Shown piece by piece: positions 41,737 to 50,435 of a stretch of DNA of 64,000 bases. The stretch is taken from NCBI GenBank assembly GCA_016903675.1, contig JADQBA010000001.1, forward strand, positions 124,001 through 188,000, in the 5' to 3' direction. The notes beneath the pieces were generated by a model. That model did not search any database. It saw only the letters and a program-made list of their open reading frames with translations, and had not been told where the DNA came from. The position numbers and the translations under genes were made by a program. Numbering within the stretch: position 1 is the first letter of the stretch; each line of letters begins with the position of its first letter. Source of the DNA: Stigonema ocellatum SAG 48.90 = DSM 106950. Its GTDB lineage: Bacteria > Cyanobacteriota > Cyanobacteriia > Cyanobacteriales > Nostocaceae.

Positions 41737-42279
41737 TTACTCAAACTCTGGCGACCACAAATCCTCAACCTTCACTTCCCAGCCGGGAAGCAAATCGGGC
41801 ACGGTCAGAACATCGCCGTCACGCAGGGTAATGGGTTCCTGACCAGTAAGACGCACTTCCACCCACCGTTGCTCTGGGTGAATAAGGATACCAACCCGTG
41901 TACCCAAACCCAAAAACTCGTCAATTTTTGCTCTAAGCTTTGTCAGGCTATCGGTTGGTGACTTCACTTCAACAATTAAATCAGGAGCCAGCTCAGCAAA
42001 GCTACGAGGACTCTTACGCAACCGCTCTGCTTTGACAAAGGACACGTCAGGCGCACGAGTGTCAGAGTTCGGCAACGTAAAGCCAGCACCCGAACCTGTC
42101 ACTCGACCCAGTTGGCGCGGACGCACCCAGTTGGCGATCTGCCGCCCAAATTCAAAGGCAACCTCGTCCGACTCGTAACCCGATGGACTCATGACAATAA
42201 TTTCTCCATTGACCAGTTCCATCCGATAGTCAGGAAGCTGCTGTTGAGCCTTCTCCAGGTCTTTGACAGTAAGAGACAT
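41737..42279 (-). CDS. Uma2-family putative nuclease
   Basis: About 180 residues with the core Uma2 text: LPDYRMELVNGEIIVMSPSGYESDEVAFEFG, GAGFTLPNSDTRAPDVSFVKAERL, APDLIVEVKSPTDSLTKLRAKIDEFLGLGTRVGILIHPEQRWVEV. Asp of APDVSF, Glu and Lys of VEVKSPTD form a classic PD-(D/E)XK-like set. I prefer ATG 42279 (MSLTVKDLEK, as in relatives) over ATG 42300. The role is unknown. Confidence 0.87.
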   Translation of the reverse strand: MSLTVKDLEKAQQQLPDYRMELVNGEIIVMSPSGYESDEVAFEFGRQIANWVRPRQLGRVTGSGAGFTLPNSDTRAPDVSFVKAERLRKSPRSFAELAPDLIVEVKSPTDSLTKLRAKIDEFLGLGTRVGILIHPEQRWVEVRLTGQEPITLRDGDVLTVPDLLPGWEVKVEDLWSPEFE

Positions 42280-42300
42280 AGGATTGCCCAGAACTTGCAT

Positions 42301-42725
42301 CTACACTCATTTTGGCATAAAACCAGGTCAAAGGCATTAAGTGTAGCTCACATCTTGTACCATCGTCTTGTTGCGAAAATCAGAGCAACAAAAAGCTTAT
42401 GATTTCGTAGGCAGGGCTAAAGCCCACCAGCCCTTACTGAGAAGGTGCAAGATGTCAGGTAGCTTATATCTTGCATTTCTAAGTATAAACCACGAATAAC
42501 TAAGCACAAAGTATTAAAATTTACATAAATCTCATAACTAATTTAGTCCTCTTTTAGAGGACTTACACTTTGAGCCTGGGACTTCGAGTCCCAGGCGGAT
42601 GCAGACGCAGTCAGAAAGCCATCAAATACGGAGTGATTTTTTGATGTGCTATGAAGCTGGTGCAAGATGTCACGTAGGAGAAAATTGGAATATATTGGAC
42701 ATCTTGATAAATTGTAGAGATTTTT
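42301..42725. other. Gene-free stretch with hairpins and a repeated GGTGCAAGATGTCA box
   Basis: GGTGCAAGATGTCAGGTAG (42444-42462) recurs at 42659-42677 with one change, and an inverted relative is near 42348. 42574-42596 is a perfect hairpin, GCCTGGGACT-TCG-AGTCCCAGGC, next to GTCCTCTTTTAGAGGAC at 42546-42562. None is followed by a T run. I see no gene. Confidence 0.5.
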
Positions 42726-42952
42726 GTGAGCGAAACCGTTTATATTGAAACCAGCATTTTCGGATACTTAACTGCCAGAACGACAGAAAACTTGATTCTG
42801 GCGGCAAACATTAAAATCACGCAAGATTGGTGGAATATTCGTCGCGGTTCTTTTGTCCTTTATGCTTCTGAGATTGTAGAGGATGAAGCGGCTAGGGGAG
42901 ATGGAGCGATCGCGGATGTACACCCTATGAGTTAATGGATACGATGTTATAG
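42726..42952 (+). pseudogene. VapC-type PIN toxin with internal deletion
   Basis: A GTG start gives MSETVYIETSIFGYLTAR, WWNIRRGSFVLYASEIVEDEAARGD, the first half of a PIN toxin of the kind that begins VYIETS. After ARGD the rest is lost: the frame runs to PMS, and a CTPYELMDTML ending typical of the family appears in another frame, stopping at 42952. About 80 residues are missing, so the toxin is dead. The partner gene 11 bases downstream survives. Confidence 0.8.
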
Positions 42953-42963
42953 GAGAATGATCC

Positions 42964-43170
42964 ATGTATAAAGACGAAATTCTAGAGGAAATTCACAAGT
43001 ACAGAGAGGAATACGCTAGCTCCTTGAACTATGACCTGAACGCAATCTTTAACGATCTACGAAAGAAACAGATTGCTCACGGACGTAAAGTTGTAAAACT
43101 TCCAATCAAACGATGGTCTAACAAATCACTGCACCCGACGCAAACTGAGAGCCTGTCTCCTTTAGAGTAG
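42964..43170 (+). CDS. Small protein paired with the VapC-type toxin
   Basis: The 68 residues begin MYKDEILEEIHKYREEYASSLNYDLNAIFNDLRKKQ and HGRKVV, the text of the small protein that follows VYIETS-type PIN toxins in many cyanobacteria and is presumed to be the antitoxin. ATG 42964 follows AGGAGAATG. The last about 8 codons (QTESLSPLE) lie in the sequence duplicated from 51.6 kb, so the C-terminus has been replaced. Confidence 0.65.
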   Translation: MYKDEILEEIHKYREEYASSLNYDLNAIFNDLRKKQIAHGRKVVKLPIKRWSNKSLHPTQTESLSPLE

Positions 43171-43235
43171 AGTATCTTTGCGCGGGTGAGTTCAGCCTTC
43201 ATGCTGTTTCAGCTATCGGTGACGGCAAAGTCACC
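43148..43235. repeat. 88-bp copy of the carboxypeptidase/monooxygenase junction at 51642-51729
   Basis: These 88 bases match 51642-51729 with one difference. In the 51.6-kb locus they span the last 12 codons of the M14 carboxypeptidase gene and the gap to the next gene. Here they are transplanted between two antitoxin genes and supply the start codon and first residues of the AbrB-type frame. Confidence 0.85.
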
Positions 43236-43509
43236 GATAGCATCAATTCTTCAACACTATACACTTGATATTGAACCGGAAGGACGTTTAACCTTACCGA
43301 AAGAAATCCAACAAATACTCAATTTAAAATCTGGCGATCGCCTAATTTTAACCCTTGAAGATAACGGAAAAATTCAATTAGTTAGCCTCAAACAACAAGT
43401 TAAAAAAATAAGAGGTTTATTAAAAGATAAATCACCTCATAGAAACTTGGTTGATGAACTCATCCAAGAACGTTACAGCAGTTTTCATGTAAATGAACCA
43501 CACCCTTAG
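43186..43509 (+). CDS. AbrB/MazE-type antitoxin with a transplanted N-terminus
   Basis: Residues about 25-65 (YTLDIEPEGRLTLPKEIQQILNLKSGDRLILTLEDNGKIQLV) are an AbrB/SpoVT swapped-hairpin DNA-binding domain, followed by a helical tail (LLKDKSPHRNLVDELIQERY) that would bind a PIN toxin. The first about 17 residues from GTG 43186 come from the 88-bp duplicated segment, so they are not ancestral. No toxin gene follows, so it is an orphan antitoxin. Confidence 0.75.
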   Translation: MSSAFMLFQLSVTAKSPIASILQHYTLDIEPEGRLTLPKEIQQILNLKSGDRLILTLEDNGKIQLVSLKQQVKKIRGLLKDKSPHRNLVDELIQERYSSFHVNEPHP

Positions 43510-43613
43510 TAAGGGCGCAATGCCTTGCGCCCCTAAAACTGTGTTCTATTAACCTGAAAATTGCTGTAATACCAATTCTCTAAAATCTGGCAACAGATTC
43601 AGACCCGAAAACA

Positions 43614-43739
43614 AGTAAGTCGGCGTGAATAAACACAACTATGTAAAGAATAGTATTGCTCATAAATTTGTTCGTAGTAAGCGCACCAGAGCGCTAAAGC
43701 GCTTACTACAAACCTTTAATTTTTTACGCCGACTTACTT
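43614..43739. mobile_element. MITE-like hairpin element (ends AGTAAGTCGGCGTGAATAA)
   Basis: AGTAAGTCGGCGT at the left faces ACGCCGACTTACT at the right, perfectly inverted over 13 bp. Inner arms GTAGTAAGCGC and GCGCTTACTAC pair as well. It shares ends and design with 19374-19503. Non-coding, followed by AATTACG heptamer repeats. Confidence 0.65.
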
Positions 43740-43942
43740 AATGAAACCTGAATTTATTAATTACGAATTACGAATTACGAATTACGAATTAGTATAATAC
43801 ACAAGCCTCCTGACTCCTGAAATTCAAGGGCGAAGATGGGATCTTGTTTGCTGATTAGCTTAAGATGGGTATGGATAAGAGCCTGACTGTAGGCATTCCC
43901 CAGGGGAGCTTGGCAGCAAGAATTAAGGAAGGTACATAGCGC

Positions 43943-45874
43943 GTGATAAAACCACAGATAGCACCATTAGGGTCTTGGCGATCGCCCATTACAACAGAGT
44001 TGATTACGAACAGCGCTATCAGACTGGGGCAAATTGCTCTTGATGGCGAAGATATCTACTGGAGTGAACAGCGACCGTCGGAGCAAGGTCGGACTGTCGT
44101 TGTCCGACGGACGGCTGATGGTCAAACGCAGGATGTCATAGCTGCTCCCTTCAACGTGCGTACCCGTGTCCATGAATACGGTGGCGGATCGTTTCTCGTG
44201 GTCGATGGTACTGTTTACTTTTCCAACGTTGCCGATGGTCGCCTTTATCGTCAGGATACAGGAAAATCGCCGCAACCCATCACTTCTGTTGCAGCTATGC
44301 GCTATGGAGACGGTATCTTTGACAACCAACGACACCGGATTATTTGCGTGTGCGAAGATCATACCATTGCGGGACGTGAGCCTATCAACACACTAGTCAG
44401 CCTGGAACTAGAGGGCGATGGAAACCCTCAGTTGCTGGTCTACGGTAACGACTTTTATACCTCGCCCCGCCTCAGCCCCGATGGATCTCGCTTGGCTTGG
44501 CTTACCTGGAATCATCCGAATATGCCGTGGGATAGTACCCAACTGTGGGTGGGAGAACTGAAAGCAGACGGCAGTTTGGGACACACTGAACAAGTTGCGG
44601 GTGGTCCAGATGAATCTATCTTCCAGCCAGAGTGGTCACCGGATGGCAACTTGTACTTTATCTCTGACCAAACAGGCTGGTGGAATCTCTATCGGTGGCG
44701 AGATGAAAGTGTGGAATCCCTGACTGAAATGAAGGCTGAGTTTGGCAAGCCTCAATGGAACTTGGGGATGTCCACCTATGCCTTCGAGTCAACTAACCGC
44801 ATCATTTGTACTTATACCCAACAAGGGACTTGGCATTTAGCAAGTCTCGACACCACAACCCGCCAACTGCAACCACTAGATTTGCCCTACACGGACATTG
44901 ATTCCCTCCAAGCAACCCGTGGAAGGGTGGTGTTTCGTGCTAGTTCTCCAGCCCAGCCTGCTGCTATTGTCCAGTTACACTTAACAACCGGAACACTTGA
45001 CGTACTACGCCGCTCAAGTGAGGTAATAATTGATACAGGTTATCTTTCGCAACCCCAGGCGATTGAGTTTCCAACAACCAATGGGCAAACAGCCTATGCC
45101 TTGTTCTACCCGCCGCAAAACCGCGATTACACAGCCGTACCAGGTGAAAAACCTCCCCTGCTTGTCAAAAGCCACGGTGGTCCTACAGCAGCAACTTCCA
45201 GCAGCCTCAATTTTGGAATTCAATATTGGACAAGCCGAGGGATAGCGGTTCTGGATGTAAATTATCGCGGTAGCACAGGCTACGGGCGCGAGTATCGGCA
45301 GCAACTGGATGGTGAGTGGGGAATTGTGGATGTGGATGATTGTGTCTACGGTGCGCGTTACCTTGTAGAACGCGGGGAGGTTGATGGCGATCGCCTAGTC
45401 ATTTCTGGCGGTAGTGCAGGTGGTTATACAACACTTTGTGCCTTAACTTTCCGAGACACGTTCAAAGCCGGAGCCAGCTACTATGGAGTCAGTGACCTAG
45501 AAGCCCTAGCGCAGGATACCCACAAGTTCGAGTCGCGGTACTTGGATCGTCTGGTTGGTGCTTATCCACAGCAACGTCAGCTTTATGTGGTGCGATCGCC
45601 AGTCCACTTTACCGACCGTCTAACCTGTCCAGTCATCTTCTTTCAAGGATTAGAAGATAAGGTTGTCCCGCCCAACCAAGCCCAGACAATGGTCGAAGCC
45701 CTGCGGACGAAAGGATTGCCTGTGGCATATGTCATGTTTGAAGGTGAGGAACATGGGTTCCGCCGTCCCGAAAGCATCAAACGCTCTTTGGATGGGGAAC
45801 TTTACTTCTACTCACGGATTTTCGGCTTTGAACTTGCTGAACCAGTGGAACCCGTGGTAATAGAAAACCTTTAA
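43943..45874 (+). CDS. S9-family serine peptidase (prolyl oligopeptidase-like)
   Basis: The 643 residues have a WD40/PD40-type beta propeller (about 1-370, with LSPDGSRLAWLTWNHPNMPWD and WSPDGNLYFISDQTGWWNLYR) and an alpha/beta hydrolase domain (about 375-640). The catalytic Ser is in GGSAGGYTT, the Asp in GLEDKVVPP and the His in GEEHGF. LNFGIQYWTSRGIAVLDVNYRGSTGYGREYR is typical of S9C acylaminoacyl or DPP-like peptidases. No signal peptide, so cytoplasmic turnover of short peptides is likely. GTG 43943 follows AAGGAAGG. Confidence 0.92.
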   Translation: MIKPQIAPLGSWRSPITTELITNSAIRLGQIALDGEDIYWSEQRPSEQGRTVVVRRTADGQTQDVIAAPFNVRTRVHEYGGGSFLVVDGTVYFSNVADGRLYRQDTGKSPQPITSVAAMRYGDGIFDNQRHRIICVCEDHTIAGREPINTLVSLELEGDGNPQLLVYGNDFYTSPRLSPDGSRLAWLTWNHPNMPWDSTQLWVGELKADGSLGHTEQVAGGPDESIFQPEWSPDGNLYFISDQTGWWNLYRWRDESVESLTEMKAEFGKPQWNLGMSTYAFESTNRIICTYTQQGTWHLASLDTTTRQLQPLDLPYTDIDSLQATRGRVVFRASSPAQPAAIVQLHLTTGTLDVLRRSSEVIIDTGYLSQPQAIEFPTTNGQTAYALFYPPQNRDYTAVPGEKPPLLVKSHGGPTAATSSSLNFGIQYWTSRGIAVLDVNYRGSTGYGREYRQQLDGEWGIVDVDDCVYGARYLVERGEVDGDRLVISGGSAGGYTTLCALTFRDTFKAGASYYGVSDLEALAQDTHKFESRYLDRLVGAYPQQRQLYVVRSPVHFTDRLTCPVIFFQGLEDKVVPPNQAQTMVEALRTKGLPVAYVMFEGEEHGFRRPESIKRSLDGELYFYSRIFGFELAEPVEPVVIENL

Positions 45875-45994
45875 CCAGCTGATATACATGCTCCTTTGCA
45901 AGATAAGAAAGGGGTGTGGGGGTGTGGGGGTGTGGGGGTGTAAGGGAAATGAAATGATTCCCCTATACCCTTTTCTTCCCCCTACCCCCTACAC

Positions 45995-46122
45995 CCTTTT
46001 CATGCTGATCCAACCATTCCCCGGCAATGCTGTAGCCAATTCCCGTCCCAACAGTAGTTAATAACGGTAAAGAAAAGACGATCGCCATCCAGCGATGATA
46101 TTTGCGTTCTTAGTCGATTCAT
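45995..46122 (-). pseudogene. Remnant of a PepSY-like membrane protein
   Basis: On the minus strand ATG 46122 gives MNRLR; after a one-base shift the text is RKYHRWMAIVFSLPLLTTVGTGIGYSIAGEW, a first membrane helix in the style of small PepSY-associated membrane proteins. It then runs into C-rich tandem repeats and stops. Only about 40 codons survive. The family name is a guess from the RKxHRW...GxxY pattern. Confidence 0.4.
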
Positions 46123-46496
46123 GAATCATTTATCAAAGGATTTATTGTTTAGAGAACGTTGCAAAAGTTATAACCTTACTGATAATCTTAAAAGTTATGA
46201 AGGCTTTCCGCCTGAAGTAAAATTCCTAAACTCACTAGTAAAAAAGTAATTAAGCGCTCATGACTTTTCTCCTAGTTGGAAGTTTGTTAATTAGTCAGAA
46301 AAGCGTGATCGCGCTTTCCAGAACGAATCCCACTTACCTTCATATGGGTTCGGGGGTGCATGTTAAAGGGGAAAGGTATATATTTGATATGAATGAGTCT
46401 CACGCAAAGGCGCAAAGGCGCAAAGAGTCGTTATTTGATCGTGCCAAAAATTTAAATTCATACTCCGATTCAGCAACGCCTAATCTTCCTCGTGTG

Positions 46497-48674
46497 TCAC
46501 AACAATTTATCAGGTGTAATTGGTAGATCACGGATACGTTTACCTGTAGCATGGTAAATAGCGTTGGCGATCGCAGCTGAAACTCCTGTAATCCCAATTT
46601 CACCTACACCACGTACACCGGCGGGGTTAAAATTAAAATCAGGTTCGGCAACAAATGTCACCTGAATCCGGGGGATGTCTGCATGACTGGGGTAGTGATA
46701 GGTGGCAAGGTCATAAACGACAGGATAACCAATATTGGGGTCAAAATGGCACGCCTCCATCAAGGCTTGCCCAATACCCATAATGACAGCACCCCGTATC
46801 TGAGAAGCTGCGGTTTTAGCATTCATAACTCGCCCAATATTCATCACTGACACCCAACGACTTACCCTTAAGCGACCAATTTCTTCATCAACACTGACTT
46901 CACAAAAATGTGCTCCCCAGGATTGGAATGCCCATTTTTTACCCTCCTCACCGGGTGCAGAAGAGGCTGTAACTTCAAAAACACTCTCTCCAGACTGACG
47001 CAGGGTGGCAAATGCTTCTGGGGCAGTTGTGGCTTTAGCTGTCTTCAGAACTTCTTCGCAGGCTGTCATGACTGCTGGTACAAGGGTTGCTGTCATCTGG
47101 GAACCACCCGCCATCCCACCGTTGGGGAGTAAGGAGTCCCCCATTTCCACCTGTACCTGTTCTATGGGTAACCCCAATACCTCGGCTGCTGTCCCTGCAA
47201 CAATGGTATATGCACCAGTACCCATGTCATTGCCACTGGTGAGGATATGGGCAGTACCATCGGCTAACAACCGTACTGTGACTGTGGCTGCACTCCGTAA
47301 AGCGGGGTAGGTTGATGCTGCCATGCCCCAACCAATGAGCTTACCATCATGGGTGAGAGAGCGTACCTGTTTTGGTCTATCTTGCCACCCAAATTGTTCC
47401 GCACCCAGCTGCAAACATTCTGCAAAATGCTTGGCAGAGAAAGGCAAACCCTGCCGCTGGTGTTCCTTAGTTTCATTTTTTAACCGCAGTTCCACTGGGT
47501 CGATTTTTAACTCCCACGCCAATTCATCCATTGCTGATTCTAGTGCCCATAACCCCGGATTGTCCCCTGGGGCACGCATGAATGTGGGTGTGCCGACGTT
47601 CATCACCGCCAATTCCTGACGGCTTCGCAGATTCGGGACAGCGTACATAACTGGTGTGACGCCTATACAGTTTTCAGTAAAAACATCGACTTTTGAAGTG
47701 TAGGATTTAACAGCGTGGTCTATGGCTATTAGGCTACCATCGGCATTTGCCCCTAAACTAATTGTCTGCTCCGTTTCAGAACGATGTCCGGTGTTGGCTG
47801 TCATTTGCCGACGACTGAGAACCACTTTCAGGGGACGTTGCAGTTGACGAGCAGCCGCTGCACAGAGAATCCCGTGTGACCAAGGGAAGGCTTTAGAACC
47901 AAAAGCCCCGCCTATAAATGGTGTAACAATCCGCACTTTCTCAGTCGGCAGTCCAAAAAGTTCTGCATAGGTACGCTGGCTGCTCATTACCCACTGGGAT
48001 GCTTCGTAGACAGTCAGGGTATCTGCATCTTGCCAGTGGGCAATGATGGCATGGGGTTCCATCGGTGCGTGTAGTTCGGTAGAAGTTGTGTAAGTAGCTG
48101 TCATCTGAGCTACTGCATCTGCTATCCCCGTGGCAAAATTCCCCTTCTCAAACTTCATCTCTTTCCCAAACATGGGTGGAGCTTCGTGAAAGGTAGCTTT
48201 GCTCGCTTCTACAATAGGTTCTTGGGTGACGTATTCTACCTTAACTAAATGGGCAGCGTGACGTGCCCGTTCAAAGGTATCTGCGACTACTAAGCCAATA
48301 ATCTGTCCTGCGTAGTAAATTTGGTCATCTGATAACGGTAGTCGTGCCTCGTAGATTTTCGAGGTCATAAAATCGTTAGTTGGTTTAGATACCGGAGGCG
48401 CGTTTTTATGGGTGAAAACCGCAATGACCCCTGGTGCTGTTGCTGCCCCTTGGGTATCAATACTTGTCATCTGCCCATGAGCAATATTAGCAGCCACCAC
48501 ATAACCATGAACCAAACCGGGAATTTGATGTTCAGCAGCGTAGGTTGCCGTCCCTGTCAGCTTTGCTCGTCCATCCTTGCGGTTAATACCAGTTACATCA
48601 GATTCGGTTAATTGCTTCTGATAAAAAGCTCTCCGCGTCCCCGTGTCACCGTGTCCCCCCGTCAGTTGATTCAT
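46497..48674 (-). CDS. Molybdopterin-binding subunit of an aldehyde/xanthine oxidoreductase
   Basis: The 725-residue large subunit of a three-subunit molybdenum hydroxylase like PaoC/YagR. It has the a/b hammerhead start (RKDGRAKLTGTATYAAEH), FIGGAFGSKAFPWSHGILCAAAARQLQRPLKVVLSRRQ, the molybdopterin-binding stretches GNDMGTGAYTIVAGTAAEVLG and GGMAGGSQMTAT, and the catalytic Glu in GVRGVGEIGITG near the C-terminus. It should oxidise aldehydes or N-heterocycles. It is last in the operon and overlaps the FAD-subunit gene by four bases. Confidence 0.92.
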   Translation of the reverse strand: MNQLTGGHGDTGTRRAFYQKQLTESDVTGINRKDGRAKLTGTATYAAEHQIPGLVHGYVVAANIAHGQMTSIDTQGAATAPGVIAVFTHKNAPPVSKPTNDFMTSKIYEARLPLSDDQIYYAGQIIGLVVADTFERARHAAHLVKVEYVTQEPIVEASKATFHEAPPMFGKEMKFEKGNFATGIADAVAQMTATYTTSTELHAPMEPHAIIAHWQDADTLTVYEASQWVMSSQRTYAELFGLPTEKVRIVTPFIGGAFGSKAFPWSHGILCAAAARQLQRPLKVVLSRRQMTANTGHRSETEQTISLGANADGSLIAIDHAVKSYTSKVDVFTENCIGVTPVMYAVPNLRSRQELAVMNVGTPTFMRAPGDNPGLWALESAMDELAWELKIDPVELRLKNETKEHQRQGLPFSAKHFAECLQLGAEQFGWQDRPKQVRSLTHDGKLIGWGMAASTYPALRSAATVTVRLLADGTAHILTSGNDMGTGAYTIVAGTAAEVLGLPIEQVQVEMGDSLLPNGGMAGGSQMTATLVPAVMTACEEVLKTAKATTAPEAFATLRQSGESVFEVTASSAPGEEGKKWAFQSWGAHFCEVSVDEEIGRLRVSRWVSVMNIGRVMNAKTAASQIRGAVIMGIGQALMEACHFDPNIGYPVVYDLATYHYPSHADIPRIQVTFVAEPDFNFNPAGVRGVGEIGITGVSAAIANAIYHATGKRIRDLPITPDKLL

Positions 48675-49666
48675 ACCACCCCTCCTCCTTGAGTAGAAAC
48701 CGTGAGTGCGCGACGAATCGCCCGCTTTGCCAGATCAACTTTATAACCGTTATGAGTTAAGGACTTGGCTCCTTGCAAGGCAATTTCTGCTGCCTCGGTA
48801 AATGTTGCAACATTGGCAGACTTGCCAATCAAAAACTCCTCTGCTGCTGTTGCTCGCCAAGGCTTGTGGGCTACTCCACCCATTGCCAAGCGTACAGCTT
48901 GGATTTGCTCCCCAAGTAAGTTTAAAGCCGCCGCTACGGAAATTAAAGCAAAGGAATAGGAAGCGCGATCGCGTATTTTCAAATAAACCCCAGATTTAGC
49001 ATAGGATAATGCAGGTAAAATGACAGCAGTAATTAATTCCCCTGGCTCTAAATTGCTGTCTTGCTGGGGTGTATTTCCCGGTAAACGGTGAAAATCTGCA
49101 AACGGTATCTGTCGTTGTCCCTGGGGACTCGCTACTTCCACCACCGCATCCAACGCAGCTAAGGCAACACACATATCTGAGGGATGGACTGCTACACAAT
49201 GCTCGCTGGTACCAAGGATGGCATGACTACGGTTGATTCCTGTAATTGCGGGGCATCCTGTCCCTGGTTGCCGTTTATTACAACAAAAGGCGGTATCGTA
49301 ATAATAAGGACAACGGGTACGTTGCAGGAGGTTCCCGCCCACTGTTGCCATGTTGCGAATTTGCTGAGATGCACCAGAGAGAATAGCCCTGGCTAACATA
49401 GGATAGTTGTGACGAATATCACTATTGTCTGCCACTGCCGTATTACTGACTAATGCTCCCAGACGCAGACTACCATCAGCCATTGTTTCAATGTTCTGCA
49501 TCTGTAACCGAGAGATATCAATCAATTGCGATGGCTCATCCAAGAATACTTTCAGACGGTCAACTAAATTCGTCCCACCAGCAATAAACATGGAATTTCC
49601 GTCAGCAATTGCCTGGTTTACTGCATCTGACAACGAGGTGGCACGGCTATAGGTAAAGTTATTCAT
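48671..49666 (-). CDS. FAD-binding subunit with an extra iron-sulfur motif (PaoB-like)
   Basis: The 331-residue medium subunit has MFIAGGTNLVDRLK and ATVGGNLLQRTRC, the FAD-binding signatures of the CO-dehydrogenase flavoprotein fold. After GGNLLQRTRC comes a cysteine-rich insert (CPYYYDTAFCCNKRQPGTGC) that matches the [4Fe-4S] loop of E. coli PaoB. It passes electrons from the molybdenum subunit's iron-sulfur partner to FAD. It overlaps both neighbours by four bases, so the three genes are translationally coupled. Confidence 0.92.
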   Translation of the reverse strand: MNNFTYSRATSLSDAVNQAIADGNSMFIAGGTNLVDRLKVFLDEPSQLIDISRLQMQNIETMADGSLRLGALVSNTAVADNSDIRHNYPMLARAILSGASQQIRNMATVGGNLLQRTRCPYYYDTAFCCNKRQPGTGCPAITGINRSHAILGTSEHCVAVHPSDMCVALAALDAVVEVASPQGQRQIPFADFHRLPGNTPQQDSNLEPGELITAVILPALSYAKSGVYLKIRDRASYSFALISVAAALNLLGEQIQAVRLAMGGVAHKPWRATAAEEFLIGKSANVATFTEAAEIALQGAKSLTHNGYKVDLAKRAIRRALTVSTQGGGVV

Positions 49667-50301
49667 GATGCTTTGTTATCCCCAGATTCACTGATTATCT
49701 CCATTGCCACAGGAGAGGGAGGTTGTTGTCCAATGACCTGCTGTACTGCTGCCACAATCCCATTGTAAGCACTGCATCGGCACAGATTCCCACTCAGTCG
49801 TTCCTTAATTTCTGCCTCCGAGAGTTCAGCAAGTTCTGGGGGATTGTGCAAATCTGTTGTCACCGCACTAGCACAACCCTGTTTAACTTCCTCCAACAGA
49901 GCGACAACAGCGCAAATCTGTCCTGGAGTACAATAGCCACATTGGAAGCCGTCATTATGAATAAATGCCTCCTGCACTGGATGGAGAGTATCCCCTGTTG
50001 CCAAGCCTTCAATGGTGATAATATTTTTACCTTCTTGCATCACTGCCAAAGCTAGACAGGAATAGACTCGCTGACCATCAATTAAAACAGTACAAGCTCC
50101 ACACTGCCCGTGATCGCATCCCTTTTTACTACCTACTAATCTCAAATCTTCACGTAGGGCATCCAACAGTGTTACACGCGGTTCAATGGTCAGGGTGTGC
50201 TGTTCACCATTTACTGTAAGAATCACATTTATCTGGGCTTCGCCTCTTTGTACAGTACTCTTACAGAGCAGGGCTGTCAACATGGTTGATGTTTGGGTCA
50301 T
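49663..50301 (-). CDS. [2Fe-2S] subunit of the aldehyde/xanthine oxidoreductase
   Basis: The 212-residue small subunit has both clusters: the plant-type [2Fe-2S] site GCDHGQCGACTVLIDG with CLALA, and the second site CGYCTPGQI with GNLCRCSAYNGIV. It carries electrons from the molybdenum site to FAD. E. coli PaoA begins with a Tat signal; this protein begins MTQTSTMLTALLCKSTVQRG without a twin-arginine motif, so a cytoplasmic complex is more likely. It is the first gene of the operon. Confidence 0.92.
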   Translation of the reverse strand: MTQTSTMLTALLCKSTVQRGEAQINVILTVNGEQHTLTIEPRVTLLDALREDLRLVGSKKGCDHGQCGACTVLIDGQRVYSCLALAVMQEGKNIITIEGLATGDTLHPVQEAFIHNDGFQCGYCTPGQICAVVALLEEVKQGCASAVTTDLHNPPELAELSEAEIKERLSGNLCRCSAYNGIVAAVQQVIGQQPPSPVAMEIISESGDNKAS

Positions 50302-50370
50302 TGAAGTACTTCCAATTCTAATCTTGAGTTATATCAAGTTCGGATGAACACTTATAATCTTATAATAAGG

Positions 50371-50428
50371 TTCGTAGTTGCGATGGGTGCGCTCACGACT
50401 GTTTTGAGCGCTAAAGCGCAACTACGAG
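50371..50428. repeat. Dispersed hairpin of the GTAGTTGCGC family
   Basis: TTCGTAGTTGCG and CGCAACTACGAG form the outer arms, with GGTGCGCTC and GAGCGCTAAAGCGC inside. It lies between the monooxygenase stop and the start of the oxidoreductase operon, both read leftward, and is one of four copies in this window. Confidence 0.6.
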
Positions 50429-50435
50429 CCTCGAA

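Noticed and set aside
46260..46526. 88-codon open frame after the S9 peptidase
   Set aside because: Contains GCGCAAAGGC tandem repeat translation (AKAQRRK) and lacks family resemblance; probably repeat DNA.
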